Below are positions 36,663 through 47,756 of a stretch of 64,000 nt of DNA, in pieces. Both the position numbers and the translations under genes were made by a program. The stretch is from positions 372,620-436,619 of the forward strand of contig JAJAGP010000181.1 of NCBI GenBank assembly GCA_025084515.1, in the 5' to 3' direction. The stretch is from Ancistrus triradiatus. Taxonomy: Eukaryota > Chordata > Actinopteri > Siluriformes > Loricariidae. Position 1 is the first letter of the stretch. Each line of letters begins with the position of its first letter. The notes beneath the pieces are model-generated. The model had not been told where the DNA came from. It worked only from the letters and a program-made list of their open reading frames with translations, and did no database searches.

Positions 36663-36773
36663 CCTGGGTTTGAAGGCAATAAGTTTGAGGATCATCTCCA
36701 CAGTAAACAGACCAGTGAAGAGCATGTTAAGGATGTTCATGGCTTTGCTGAAGGATGATGACTGACCATGGTG
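36663..36773 (-). CDS. cacna1c: cacna1c exon: domain IV S2
   Basis: This 111-bp, 37-codon exon encodes HHGQSSSFSKAMNILNMLF, then TGLFTVEMILKLIAFKPR. It is the IVS1-S2 loop and IVS2. ILNMLFTGLFTVEMILKLIAFKP matches Cav1.2 closely. The exon ends at a codon boundary, so either IVS3 exon can follow in frame. Confidence 0.96.
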
Positions 36774-36917
36774 CTATAGAAAGATAGAAGAATTTAGATT
36801 ATATATGTTCCAGGTTTGTCTCAATGGCCAAAAAGTACTTTCTGCCTTTCTAATAACATTGTTATTTATTTGTCCTTCTATCCAAATCAATGCAACCATT
36901 TACATCAGCATACTTAC

Positions 36918-37076
36918 CTGCATTGCCAAACAGATGGTGTTGAGTAGGATTAGGGTGAACATCAGGTATTCAAAGTAGGTGGAGTTGACCACATACCATA
37001 CCTTGTACTGATATGGGTTTTTAGGAATGTATCTGCGTAGTGGCCTTGCTTTTAGAGCATACTCGACACACTGCCG
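36918..37076 (-). CDS. cacna1c: cacna1c exon: III-IV linker and domain IV S1
   Basis: This 159-bp, 53-codon exon encodes RQCVEYALKARPLRRYIPKN, the conserved III-IV linker, followed by IVS1 (FEYLMFTLILLNTICLAMQ). The acceptor is TGTGTGCAG and the donor GTAAGT. A Tc1-type element starts only 53 bp upstream of the acceptor. Confidence 0.97.
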
Positions 37077-37129
37077 CTGCACACAGAATGTATTGAAAGA
37101 TAAGCTTCTCAGATGTGCACAGAGATCTA

Positions 37130-37972
37130 CAGTAGTGCTTGAATGTTTGTGAACCCTTTAGGATTTTTAATATTTCTGTATAAGTATGACCTAATACACC
37201 ATATTTTTAAGCAAGTCCTAAAACAAAGAGAACCCATTAAGTAAATTATGCAAAACTATTATACGTGAACATTTATTTATTGAGGAAAATGATCCAATAT
37301 TACATACCTGTGAGTGGCAAAGGTTTGTGAACTTTCAGAATCTGGTATGACCTGCAACTAAATGTTTCAGGTAACTAGTTAGACTGGACAGACCTGACAT
37401 CTAATTTAAAATTTGCTGGTTTAATTCAGAATTCATTATTGAGTTCTGTTTTGGTCTCATAAATCCACAAAACATTTTTCATTAGCCTTATGGCTTGTCC
37501 ACATGATCTTTAGCAAACTGCAAATGGGTAGCAATGTTCTTTTTGGAGAGCAGTGGCTTTCTTCTTGCAGTGCTGCCATGCACACTGTGGTTGTTCAGAA
37601 TGAACGGCTGGTGAACTCATGAACACTAAAATTAACCAATGTGAGAAGGGTCTTCAGGTGCTTAGAAAAACCATGTGTTCTTTTGTGACCAGTTCCTTTT
37701 ACACAACATCCCATTAAAAAAAAACAAAAAAACATTTGACTTTAAATTCACCTTTAAATTAACTACTAACCCTAGATGTTCACATATGTTTGCCAGTCTC
37801 AGGTATGAAATATTGGATATTTTAGCTAAAAAATAAAGTATATTGTTTTTGTGGCATTTGTTTAAATTGGTTCACTACCTTTAGAACATCTGTGAAAATC
37901 TGATGTTTTACATAATATTTATACAGAAATACAGAGCATTTTAAAGGGTTGACAAATGTTCAAACACCATTG
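37130..37972 (-). mobile_element. Decayed Tc1-type element (family A), shortened
   Basis: TA-flanked ends CAGTAGTGCTTGAATGTTTG and CAAATGTTCAAACACCATTG are diverged family A termini. The transposase would be on the minus strand, but only short traces remain (TTTGGTCTCATAAATCCACA, CATGATCTTTAGCAAACTGC). The element is about 840 bp, against about 1400 bp for the copy at 19714. Confidence 0.85.
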
Positions 37973-38045
37973 TAAGACTAAAATTATTTTTGTGAAACAC
38001 AGCAAAAGCAATTTTCTATTTGTGACTAAGCATTATAATATATTA

Positions 38046-38594
38046 CTGTATTTTTCGGACCATAAAGCGCACCGGATTATAAGACGCAATATCAACGATC
38101 GGCTGCTTTTTCATACATAAAGCGCACCGGGTTATAAGACGCATTAAATGAAACAAAACTCTTAAGTTCCGTCGGAAGCTCAGTTTGGTCTTTACCTGGC
38201 GCAGGGCGTCTTCTTGCTTCCTCCACTTCCGTATCATTGATTCGTTAATGTTGAATTCTCTCGCAGCTGCTCTATGTCCATGTTGTACTGCGTGACCGAT
38301 AGCGTTGAGTTTGAAATCCGCTTCGAAAATGAATGAATGAATACCCTAATGCTGAAGCACATACCGTATTACTCTGCAATGGTGCGCACTACGGTTGCCA
38401 TAAGCTTCGTAACTTACCAAGGGCATGCTAAAACATTTTGACAGATTTATGAGCGCCGTGTACCATCTACAATCGGTTCTAGGTCAGAAAGCACAACCAG
38501 AATTAATTCATACATTAGACGCACCGCATTTTTGGGAAAGTTATCATGGAAAAGTAAAGGATTTTAAGTGTGCCTTATGGTCCGAAAAATACGG
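38046..38594 (-). mobile_element. pogo/Tigger-like MITE with transposase N-terminal remnant
   Basis: Inverted ends CTGTATTTTTCGGACCATAA and its complement (TTATGGTCCGAAAAATACGG) are TA-flanked and 549 bp apart. The minus strand encodes HGHRAAAREFNINESMIRKW, then RKQEDALRQVKTKLSFR, matching the N-terminal DNA-binding domain of pogo/Tigger transposases. The catalytic DDE domain is gone. Confidence 0.82.
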
Positions 38595-38596
38595 TA

Positions 38597-38886
38597 ATCA
38601 TGTTTTCTTCTTTTTTCCATCTTAAATGGTTGAATTAAAAAAATACATGAATATTAGTATTTAGATTTTTTTCTACATGACTTAATAGTAAGACTTAGTA
38701 AGCTCACCTGCTGTCGCAGTTATTTACATTAGAAAAAAATAGACTGTCAAAATTGGAATACTTTAAGTGCAGTTATTACTAAAACATCTACTGATTTGAA
38801 TTTAAATTTACATTTCTATAAAAATATAAACCCAGACTGTTCATAACCTACATCTGACATTTATAAGAATTTCAGTGTATACCTAC
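38597..38886. other. Intron sequence, nothing recognised
   Basis: AT-rich intron directly downstream of the IIIS6 exon. Confidence 0.45.
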
Positions 38887-39088
38887 CTGGTTCTTATCCA
38901 GCTCACAGTTTTTATACTCCTGCTCTCCTTGCTCTTGGAAGGTAACAATGACGAAACCTACAAAGATGTTCATCATGAAGAAGGCGATGATAATAATATA
39001 GATAATAAAGAAGATGGAGATGACCACGCGGTAGTTGTAAATAGGGCCAACATCTTCAGCATGGGAGTCTATGGCTTTATACAGAAGC
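38887..39088 (-). CDS. cacna1c: cacna1c exon: domain III S6
   Basis: This 202-bp exon encodes LLYKAIDSHAEDVGPIYNYR and then the IIIS6 helix (IIIIAFFMMNIFVGFVIVTF), ending YKNCELDKNQ. IIIS6 forms part of the activation gate and of the dihydropyridine/phenylalkylamine pocket. The donor is GTAGGT. An (ATA)n tract of about 50 bp lies 37 bp upstream of the acceptor. Confidence 0.97.
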
Positions 39089-39123
39089 CTGAAAGTCACA
39101 ATGAGAGAAAAGATAAGAATGTA

Positions 39124-39124
<1 letters not shown>

Positions 39125-39175
<51 letters not shown>
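39125..39175. repeat. (ATA)n microsatellite
   Basis: About 17 trinucleotide units, starting 37 bp upstream of the IIIS6 exon acceptor. Confidence 0.95.
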
Positions 39176-39176
<1 letters not shown>

Positions 39177-39523
39177 TATTTGTTATTTATTTTGTTAAGC
39201 ACAAGATCTGCACATCAGCAGAGATATATTTAGTTGGCGAAATAGCCAAAACAGGTTAAAAATACCACCATATTAGAGAGAAGCACAGACCTCATTGGGC
39301 CCCCACACCATCACGAGCAAAGTTGTTATTGCTTCTGAGCAAGACAACAGCTGTGTGATATTTCAAGTTTCATGAGTAATATTTGCTCATGAACAGAAGA
39401 TAAGATCTCAATTCCATACCACTAAGACCAGGCTCTTCTTATTTCTGATCATAAGTCGTAATGAGATTACATATTTACTTCACAGAAATATAATGAGCAG
39501 TTGATGTGCATGTGTATGCGTGT

Positions 39524-39524
39524 A

Positions 39525-39566
<42 letters not shown>

Positions 39567-39567
39567 T

Positions 39568-39607
<40 letters not shown>
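39524..39607. repeat. Compound (TG)n/(GA)n microsatellite
   Basis: A TG run at about 39528-39564 is followed by an AG run at about 39572-39606, some 50 bp inside the intron after the domain III pore exon. Confidence 0.95.
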
Positions 39608-39611
<4 letters not shown>

Positions 39612-39658
39612 CAGACAGTCAGACAGACAGAGACGGATAGAAGGGAGAAAGAAAATAC

Positions 39659-39805
39659 CCTGGCCATCCTTCAAAAGTTGAGACAGCAAACAAGGCCATC
39701 ATGCCTTGAAGAACATCATCAAAGTTGAAGTCACTATTTTCCCAGGTGCGTTGAGCTCTCTCTGGCTTCCCAACATCACCATCTTTATACAGAATGTAGG
39801 TCCCC
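39659..39805 (-). CDS. cacna1c: cacna1c exon: domain III pore loop
   Basis: This 147-bp exon encodes GTYILYKDGDV, a variable turret, and then MMALFAVSTFEGWP. The E in FEGWP is the domain III selectivity-filter glutamate. The donor GTATTT is weaker than the others in the gene. It is followed about 50 bp downstream by a compound (GA)n/(TG)n microsatellite. A Gly codon is split with the next exon, giving GWPGLLYKAIDS where mammals have E or A after WP. Confidence 0.95.
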
Positions 39806-39809
39806 CTGT

Positions 39810-41400
39810 AATACAAACTCACTGTACACCATTATTTTTATTTAAATACTGATATTGAAGGAAAAATAACACAAAATAAGAAAATAATCAAAAAGGTTTT
39901 AATAATTTGTAAGTGACCTGTGTGCCTGCATCAGGTCTCCTTTGTGATTTATTAGTACTAATGAAACTGTTGTAAAAAGAAACAAATGACGATCTTTAAT
40001 TTTATTTGCAGCTGTACAGAAGCCTTCCTGACATGTAATAAAGCACATTCTCTTTCACCATAAAATAACTTGATCCAAGGTATCAAATGTAGCTATTGTA
40101 CTAAAGACAGATAATGTTATAAGGAACAGCTATATATGGTAGAGCATGTGCATGGACACACATGGAAAAGCTTCTTATGGTCGCTGTCTACATTGGGCCA
40201 TGTTTACCTGTTTAGTAATAAAAATGTGGCCAATTTTTAAATTATTATTATTTCTCAACTACACCTAGCATACACGGCCTATAGGAAATCACCCTTCCTT
40301 TATATTTTGTCACATTACACCCTGAAACTTTAAATAAATGAATTCTAACATTCTCCCATAGGATAAGTGATCAGAAACAGTGAGCGTTTCTTAATACCAA
40401 GTAAGTGAAGTTCAGACTTGTGTACTTCCTCGTATGGACTTGACAAGTACATACTCTCAAAGACGGGAGGACACAGTATGGTTATTCTACTATTGGAACA
40501 GCAGTGTACTTGACTATGTAGACTTGAGAGTTTACTTTTTACACATAGATAAAAATGTAAATGGCATGGCAATTTGGCATGTTGGCAAGAAATTGATATC
40601 ATCTGAAAAAGTGCCACAATATGTCTTGATTGTGCTTCTGATGCCATGTGGCAAACGGCTTTATGGCCAGATGAGACCAAGGCTGAACCAAGACTGGACT
40701 GAAATTCAAGCACTGTGCAAATCATCAATATTATGTAAAAAAAACATATATTATTCAAAATTATAGCTGTGAAAACTTTCACAAATCTGAAAATGCCTAA
40801 AAGTCATAAATATTATAGAAATAAATGCTTTTTATACTAAATTTTGTGTGAACGCTTTCAAAAATCAGATTATGCCTAAAAATAATAAATAACAATTTCT
40901 GTGATAGTTTTCAGAACTGATGGAGGGTAACTTTAAGCTGTGCTGATTCTCTATATTATCAGTTTTTGAAGTTCTATGTTCTGCTTGGACGGTTTATGGG
41001 GAGTTAAATTAAAGGTTAATTATTTCGCGTGTTATCATTTTCTGTCCTCACGGTTTATACGAGCCACGTACAGACAGAATTAAGACTGTGAAAAGTTTCA
41101 CAAATCAGCCTGGTCACCTTACTGCAGGTGTCAGTAATCTAATGGTCACCATTAACAGTTATAAGCTTTTGAAATAAAGCTCTAAAATGTACTGCCGAAT
41201 GATTTCACTTTAGATGATGACGTCACCTAAATTCACAAATCAGGATGAGCCAAATGTAGTATTAATCACAGTTTAAGGTGACATCATCACGGAATGCAAG
41301 ACAAAAAAAGCTCCAAATCACTAACCGCAAGCCAACCTTACTGCAGTTGGCCTTTTGGCTTCCCGCTCTGTTATAGTTGCAAAGTCTTTTTTTCTTTACA
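39810..41400. other. Intron, mostly unassigned; weak transposase trace
   Basis: A short plus-strand stretch near 40645-40690 reads like a mariner/Tc1 DETK block (TTTATGGCCAGATGAGACC). Nothing else was recognised. Confidence 0.35.
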
Positions 41401-41437
41401 GGTTCACTGCTCATTTTGACAGCATAAGGCTCCGCTC

Positions 41438-41441
<4 letters not shown>

Positions 41442-41493
<52 letters not shown>
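41442..41493. repeat. (CA)n microsatellite
   Basis: About 26 uninterrupted CA units. Confidence 0.97.
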
Positions 41494-41496
<3 letters not shown>

Positions 41497-41660
41497 GTCT
41501 GTCACTAATGTAGCTACTACACCCGGGAGTTTGTATCCGTTTTGGCGCGTTATTGGCCAATGAGGCTGTGATTGGAACTGGAGCTTTCAGGGACAAATCA
41601 AAATTGCCCATAAATCGTGATGTCCCGGACAATACGGGACGGTTGGCAACCCTAGTTGGT
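41494..41660. repeat. Unclassified fish repeat with GGTTGGCAACCCT end
   Basis: The text GACAATACGGGACGGTTGG, then CAACCCT resembles a widespread fish repeat terminus (GGGTTGCCAACCGTCCCGTA in reverse). Boundaries and class are not determined. Confidence 0.4.
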
Positions 41661-41779
41661 AGAGACATCTTCCAACAGAGTGCTAGTCATTTTAATTTAA
41701 TTATTACGCCCATTAACAAAGAAATACCTCACCAAGAAGTAGATGTTGGAATCAACTGAAACTTTAGATGTGTGAATGT

Positions 41780-42770
41780 AACTTTAGATGTATGTAAGTG
41801 ATTATAATATTAGAGCAAAAGCATACGTTTACTGCGGGAAACACAATTGAGAGGGGCCCTTTTAGGCCTGGATACAACATGAGATATGGTTCTGCATTGG
41901 AGGCATATAGGTACCATATGGTATCCTGTGGCACATTTGCCCACAGATGTTACAGCTGGGTCTGTAGATACTCATTTAATCACACCAGCAGCTGGGGCAG
42001 TCGTGTCGTTTCACAGCAAAGGCAAGATTAAAGTGGACTGCCATACTTGAACCTCAGCTTCGTTGGATCTCAAACAGAACCTGGATTTGTTTAAAGATGA
42101 TTAAAGATTAAAGATGATATGGTTCCAGTCTATAGCAGTCCAGGTTTCTCGATCACAACACCACTGGAAACGAAGGCAACAGTGGCTGGCTGTCATTGGC
42201 AAAACACAGAATGGGTGCCATGACAGCAAATGTCCTTCTGCTAAGCACCTGGAAATGGTCCGAGCAGGGACAGTGGTGTGTAGTGAAGGTGCCACCTGTG
42301 TCTGGATGGTGGGTAACGAAAGCTGGAGCTGCTCGTGCTTGTAAGTGGATCAAACGATACTCTCTACTAGTAGTCTGTCTGCGTGTCAGCCGTGTCGTAG
42401 CCTGTTCTCCATATATGCATTCCCCATGGAAACACTGCTCCCAACACCTCTTAACAGTTAGGTCAGAATGGCCTAGATGGTGGGCAATTCATGAAAACAA
42501 TCATCCTGCTTCTCTCAGTCCAATGATTTTCCCCCTCTCAAAGTATGTCAACTGGGCAAAATGTCATTGGGTGCATTGTAGAGGAATGTCTAGCAGTCAA
42601 TAATCTCTCAACAAGAGGCCACTGAGAGCCTTTTTATAGGGCAGTGGGGGAAGCACTTTTATGTTCCCTCGTGGCAAGACCTAGCATCTAATCAGACACC
42701 TGCAATTTATCATTTATCACACCAGTAACTGCATGCTGAGTTTTGCAGCAACCTGACATTTCTATCAGAG
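41780..42770 (-). mobile_element. Decayed Tc1/mariner-type element (family F-like)
   Basis: Minus-strand text such as RCLAEGHLLSWHPFCVLPMT, DTGGTFTTHHCPCSDHFQVL and WTAIDWNHIIF is similar to the region before the DESRF block of family F. ACCATATGGTATCCTGTGGCACA matches the 36300 region of the other copy in reverse. Ends are not clean, and it appears scrambled by rearrangement. A poly-T run lies at 42775-42791. Confidence 0.6.
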
Positions 42771-43001
42771 TGCATTTTTTTTTTTTTTTTTGCAAATAAG
42801 TATATTTTCAGAACTGTTGCTTTTTCTTGTTATTTGAATACTGTAAGGCATATTGTGTAAATAAACCTGGAAAAATCTACTTTATAATGGCTTTTGATTT
42901 TAGTCTGTAAAACAAAAAAGTGCCTATTTCAAAGGTATGTGAATATGTGGACACGGTAAAAGACACAATACTGTTGCTATAAGCAAACACCTGATTCTTA
43001 C

Positions 43002-43054
43002 CTGCATTCCGTCTCTGTCTGCTTGGAAGAGTCTGTGCAGTAGTAGAACTTGCC
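43002..43054 (-). CDS. cacna1c: cacna1c exon: domain III S5-pore loop
   Basis: This short 53-bp exon encodes GKFYYCTDSSKQTETEC plus the start of an arginine codon (AG|G). It is the extracellular IIIS5-P loop, and CTDSSKQTE is the Cav1.2-like version of it. The donor is GTAAGA. Both cysteines expected in this loop are present. Confidence 0.94.
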
Positions 43055-43169
43055 CTGAAAATGACAAAAATATAGTGAGACAAAAAATACTGAGACAAAA
43101 AAGAAATTTTGAATGACAAACTATATTGCACGTAAAAAATAAGGTGCATTCCTGTGTGTATTTTCTCAC

Positions 43170-43277
43170 CTTAAACAGTTGAACTCCAATACATGCAAAC
43201 ATAAACTGCAGCAGAGTGGTGACTATGACGATGTTTCCAATAGTGCGAATTGCCACGAATACACACTGAACTACGTG
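43170..43277 (-). CDS. cacna1c: cacna1c exon: domain III S4-S5 linker and S5
   Basis: This 108-bp, 36-codon exon runs from HVVQCVFVAIRTIGN through the IIIS5 helix to GVQLFK. It includes TTLLQFMF, which carries the Thr and Gln associated with dihydropyridine sensitivity in L-type channels. The acceptor is CAG and the donor GTGAGA. Sequence is essentially identical to mammalian Cav1.2 as I know it. Confidence 0.97.
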
Positions 43278-43425
43278 CTGCATATTTACAGAAACACAAA
43301 TATTAAAGCTGCCAATACAATTTAAATGTTAAAGGTGTTATGGATATTTCTGATTAAGGGATATAACAAATAACACCAAGAGAAAGAAAGAAATAGTCAG
43401 AGTGAGAGACATATAGAACGATAGC

Positions 43426-43449
43426 AAGAGAGAGAGAGAGAGAGAGAGT
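43426..43449. repeat. (AG)n microsatellite near splice donor
   Basis: About 12 AG units, 28 bp downstream of the IIIS4 exon in the coding direction. Confidence 0.9.
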
Positions 43450-43476
43450 GACAGAGTGAGAGACAGAGAGACTCAC

Positions 43477-43564
43477 TTTGAGGCCCTTGGCCCTGTTGAT
43501 GGCCCTCAAAGGTCTGAGAACTCGAAGAACTCTCAAAATCTTTACTACATTAATAGCACTTGAC
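43477..43564 (-). CDS. cacna1c: cacna1c exon: domain III S4 voltage sensor
   Basis: This 88-bp exon encodes SSAINVVKILRVLRVLRPLR and then AINRAKGLK. It is the IIIS4 voltage sensor, with arginine or lysine at every third position. The donor is GTGAGT. An (AG)n microsatellite (43426-43449) begins 28 bp into the downstream intron. Confidence 0.97.
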
Positions 43565-43569
43565 CTGCT

Positions 43570-44069
43570 GGGCACAGAATAAAGTACAACTAAGCTCACT
43601 CAAACAGAACTTAACCCTTTGAAACACTACACACTACACATACACAGTATGTGGATGCTTTTTGCTTATTTATAATTTTAGTTTGGCTTATTCTTTATTG
43701 ATAGTTTCTTCTATCTCCAGTTTTTTAAAAGATTTTCAAATCACTAGGCCTTCCTCTTTAAATATCCCAGAAATAAAATACAATATGTATAAGAGACAAA
43801 ATTACAACAAAACATGTATGTACCTTATATGCCTAAAATCTACAGCAAATTCACAGATTTTGGTGAATGTGACCTCTAAGGAATGTTAGTTTGAACTGTA
43901 CAGTATTGACAACAATGCCAATAATAATTTAATTTACTTTTTCTTCATCCATATTACTTATTATATGCTGCAAGCCATTACGACACACCACATGTTGTTC
44001 ATTGTGTTGCACATTCATATTATGCATGTAGAACACAGCACTGGGTTATTAAATTTTGCCAATACTCAC
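43570..44069. other. Intron sequence, nothing recognised
   Basis: Short intron between the IIIS3 and IIIS4 exons. No repeat was identified. Confidence 0.5.
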
Positions 44070-44176
44070 TGAATCCCTGAGGAGATGAGAGAAACACTGA
44101 CCACCACCAGGTCTAAAATGTTAAAGTAGTTACGACAGAAAGATCCCTTATGGAGGAAGGCTCCATACGCTGTCAT
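44070..44176 (-). CDS. cacna1c: cacna1c exon: domain III S2-S3
   Basis: This 107-bp exon starts at MTAYGAFLHKGSFCRNYF, an L-type signature, and continues through the IIIS3 helix to SSGIQ. The last codon is split (CA|G) with the next exon. The donor is GTGAGT. LDLVVVSVSLISSG has small substitutions from the mammalian LDLLVVSVSLISFG. Confidence 0.95.
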
Positions 44177-44549
44177 CTGTGCAAAGGAGAACCCAGAATC
44201 AGTGGCATGTGAACAGGAATTATAAGTAAGAAAATATGCACAAAATGAGAAATATACATTTAAGGAGAAATAACAATAGAACCCCATTATCCAAATGTAC
44301 CTCCAGAAAAGGATTGAATAGGGATGACCTGTTTTCATTTATTTGATTTGATATTATTAGTCAACCTATTTCAATTATTTCTATCTTAATTATTTCAATT
44401 TCAATTAATTTCAATCTTCTGATTGGGTGGGGCATCAGCTACTGTAAGCAGTGTTCATTCATCTCATGTACTACTGTGTGTGTTACCGCATAAATGACAC
44501 ATTGTCAGTCATCCCAACCCGCAAAACTCATTTCATATATATATACATA

Positions 44550-45920
44550 GTTGTGCTTCAAAATTTGTGAACCCTGTGTGAATTTTCTGTATTTCTGCAC
44601 AAATATGACCTAAAACATCATCAGATTTTCAGAAATGCCCTAAAAGTAGATAAAGAGAACCCAGTTAAATAAATAAGATAAAAATATTATACTTGGTCAT
44701 TTATTTATTGAGAAAAATGATCCAATTTTACATATTATTGAGTGGCAAAAGTATGTGAACCTCTAGGATTAGCAGTTACTTTGAAGGTGAAATTAAAGTC
44801 AGGTGTTTTCAATCAATGGGATAACAATCAGGTGTGAGTGGGCACCCTGTTTTATTTAAAGAACAGGGATCTATCAAAGTCTGCTCTTCACAACACGTTT
44901 GTGGAAGTGTATCATCGCACGAACAAAGGAGATTCCTGAGGACCTCAGAAAAAGAGTTGTTGATGCTCATCAGGCTGTAAAAGGTTAAAAAAAACATCTC
45001 TAAAGAGTTTGGACTCCACCAATCCACAGTCAGACAGATTGTGTACAAATGGAGGAAATTCAAGACCATTGTTACTCTCTCCAGCAGTAATAGTAAGGCG
45101 TGTAACAGTTAGAGAGGTCACAAAGGACCCCAGGGTAACTTCTAAGCAACTGACAGCCTCTCTCATGAACATCCATGTTAATGTTCCTGAGTCCACCATC
45201 AGAAGAACACCAAACAATAATGGTGTGCATGGCAGGGTTTCAAGGAGAAAGCCACTGCTCTCCAAAATGAACATTGCTGCTTGTCCTTTTCCCATCTGTG
45301 AAACATGGTGGTGGTAGTGTCATGGTTTGGGCCTGTTTTGCTGCATCTGGGCCAGGACGGCTTGCCGTCATTGATGGAACAATTAATTCTGAATTATATC
45401 AGAGAATTTTAAAGGAAAATGTTCTTTAACACATCTGTCCATGAACTGAATCTTAAGAGAAGGTGGGTCATGCAGCAAGACAACACCCTTAAGCACACAA
45501 GTTGATCTATGGAAAGGATGTTTAAAAAACAATGAAATTAATGTTTTGGTATGGCTAAGTCAAAGTCCTGAACTTAATCCAATGGAAATGTTGTTGAAGG
45601 ACCTGAAGTGAGCAGTTAATGTGAGGAAACCCACCAACATCCCAGATCTGAAGCTGTTCTGCACGAAGGAATGGGCTAAAATTCCTCCAAGCCGGTGTGC
45701 AGGACTGATCAACAGTTACAGGAAATGTTTATTTGCAGTTATTGCAGCACAGGAGGGGTCACAGCAGATATTGAAAGCAAAGGTTCACATACTTTTGCCA
45801 TTCACTAATATGTAATATTGGATAATTTTCCTCAATAAATAAATGACCAAATACAATATTGATGAAAATATGATGTTTTAGGTTATATTTATGCAGAAAT
45901 ATAGAAAATTCTAAAGGGTT
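44550..45920 (+). mobile_element. Tc1-type element (family A), decayed, right end damaged
   Basis: The left end TTGTGCTTCAAAATTTGTGA is a diverged family A terminus. Transposase remnants on the plus strand include DSTNPQSDRLC, KDPRVTSKQLTASLM, STIRRTPNNNGVHGRVSRRK, GGGSVMVWACF-like text and KPTNIPDLKLFCTKEW. A gap after ACPFPICETW removes the first catalytic Asp region. It ends in a duplicated TTCTAAAGGG next to the Penelope-like sequence. Confidence 0.88.
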
Positions 45921-45944
45921 CTAAAGGGTATATATATAGTTGCT

Positions 45945-47030
45945 TCAGACTACGCCCTTTGGTTCACACAAATGCATTGACTCTTTCTGCCGATAATAAA
46001 CATTTGCTTTGTGACCCATTTTCCACGAAATGAGATATTCACTGCACTGTACCAACTCTACACAAACTATGAATCCTCTTGACAAGTATGTCTTTGATGT
46101 TTCTATAGGAATCTGTAGGAAATTAGTGGGGATCCTTAAAGAGGGATGCAGTCTCTGCATCATCCTGTAGGATTTTGAAATGTTTCAATATAATATTGGC
46201 CACTGTTTTATTAGTAGGATGGAAAGTCAGCATAAAAGGAATTGTTGTCGTCTTAACAGTGGATGGTTTACAAGTAAGTCTGTCCACTCTCTGAACAGGT
46301 AAAACACGAGCAAAGGTATCATCTATGACATCCTTAGGAAACCCACAGTTCTGAAAAAATTCACACATTTCTATACTTTTCTGGAGGAAGTCTTCATTCA
46401 TGCAAATGTGTTTAAGCCTTAGTAGGTGTGTGTAAGGGATGAAGTTTTTGCAGGCCTTGGAGTGTGAGGAATTGTATTGCAAATAGGAGTGAGAGTCCGT
46501 AAGTTTATATTAAATGGTGGTAATATAAACCAGAATTTCCAAACTTTACATAAACATCCAAAAAAGTAATGCTCATGTCAGGATGTGCTGTATTTGACGT
46601 ATACTCCAGAGCCAGGTGGAATTTGGAGAAGGAAGTAATGAAGTGTTGGAGGTCTTCAAAAGTGTATGTAGCAATACCAAACATGTCGTCAATATATCTC
46701 AGGAATTTTGAGGGTACAGGTCCGGTATGTTGTTCGAAAAAATGTTTTTCAACAAATCCATCAAAGAGGTTAACATAGAATGATCCCATTTTCATACTAA
46801 CTCCTCTTATTTGTGAGCAGTATGTGGAGTCAAAAGTGAAGCAGTTTAGGTGGTCCTATGAGATCTGAGAACATCTGGTTCACAAGTTCATCTGGAACAC
46901 AAGTTATCTTAGTCTAAAGAAAATATCCGTGAGAGGGTTTTTCTCAGATCTCATATTAAGGAAATGTCTTACAGTTTTCAAACCATCTTCATTAGGGAAG
47001 ACAGTGTATAAACTTTTAATGTCCATCAGT
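45945..47030 (-). pseudogene. Penelope-like element reverse transcriptase
   Basis: The minus strand reads DIKSLYTVFPNEDGLKTVRH, MGSFYVNLFDGFVEKHFF, PVPSKFLRYIDDMFGIATYT and DMSITFLDVYVKFGNSG, then KNFIPYTHLLRLKHICMNED and CGFPKDVIDDTFARVL. These are the RT blocks of Penelope-like elements, and the YIDD catalytic box is intact. Frameshifts occur near 46500 and in 46800-46930. The GIY-YIG endonuclease expected after the RT is not on this strand downstream. Confidence 0.85.
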
Positions 47031-47299
47031 TGTTTCAGTTGTTAACAGCCACTATTACAGGTCAGTGCAGTCCACTCTTTTTAAATGTTGCAGGAGAATT
47101 ATGCAGCAAACCATTACCAGCGACATCCAAAGGGTCCATAACCTCAATGATGAAATGGAAATTATTAAAACCAAGCAGAAATCTACACATCATACACCCC
47201 AACCTACTTTGTAAATGCTTTTTTGCTTTTTCTTACCTGTTCAGAGTGGATGCACTTACTTGTAAATAAACAACCGTTTAACTAATAATAATAAACAAT

Positions 47300-47655
47300 A
47301 ATAAACAGCCGTGGAACGGTACCCTGCAATCGCTCTAGATGTGCTACTCATGTTCCTCATGCATCACTACAGGAGTGGTCTACTGTATCACTTGCAAGAG
47401 ATGCAATCAGCTTCACATTGGAGAAACTAAGAGAAGGCTTGCTGATCGATTTGCTGAACACCTTCGGACCATCAAAACTGGGGATTTATAATTTCCAGTG
47501 GCAAGGCATTTTAATACTAATGGACATTCCATCAAAGTTGTATCTGTTTGCATTGCCACTTGTTGCTATGGGAGCAATCATATTAGGAAAGTCAAAGAAA
47601 AAGGACTGATCTACACTCTTCGAACCTTTGAAACCCATGGAATGAATGTTATGAT
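47300..47655 (+). pseudogene. Penelope-like element GIY-YIG endonuclease domain
   Basis: On the plus strand, GTVPCNRSRC is followed after a frameshift by GVVYCITCKRCNQLHIGETK, RRLADRFAEHLRTIKTGDL, a stop, then FPVARHFNTNGHSIKVVSVC and KEKGLIYTLRTFETHGMN. This is the GIY-YIG nuclease of Penelope-like elements, with the usual CNxxRC lead-in. It points away from the RT fragment just left of it, so the two modules are head to head. Confidence 0.83.
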
Positions 47656-47756
47656 CTAAACATCTACAGCCTCCTCCCTCATATTCAGAAACACTTTGAA
47701 GGACCTCTGTCTGAAATTTCCTGTTCCTCTGGAAATTGTGTGTAATTCACTACAAT

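Noticed and set aside
39467..39689. Frames rich in Ser-Leu and His-Thr near the pore exon
   Set aside because: They come from the TG/GA microsatellite running into the real exon and intron; only the exon part is coding.
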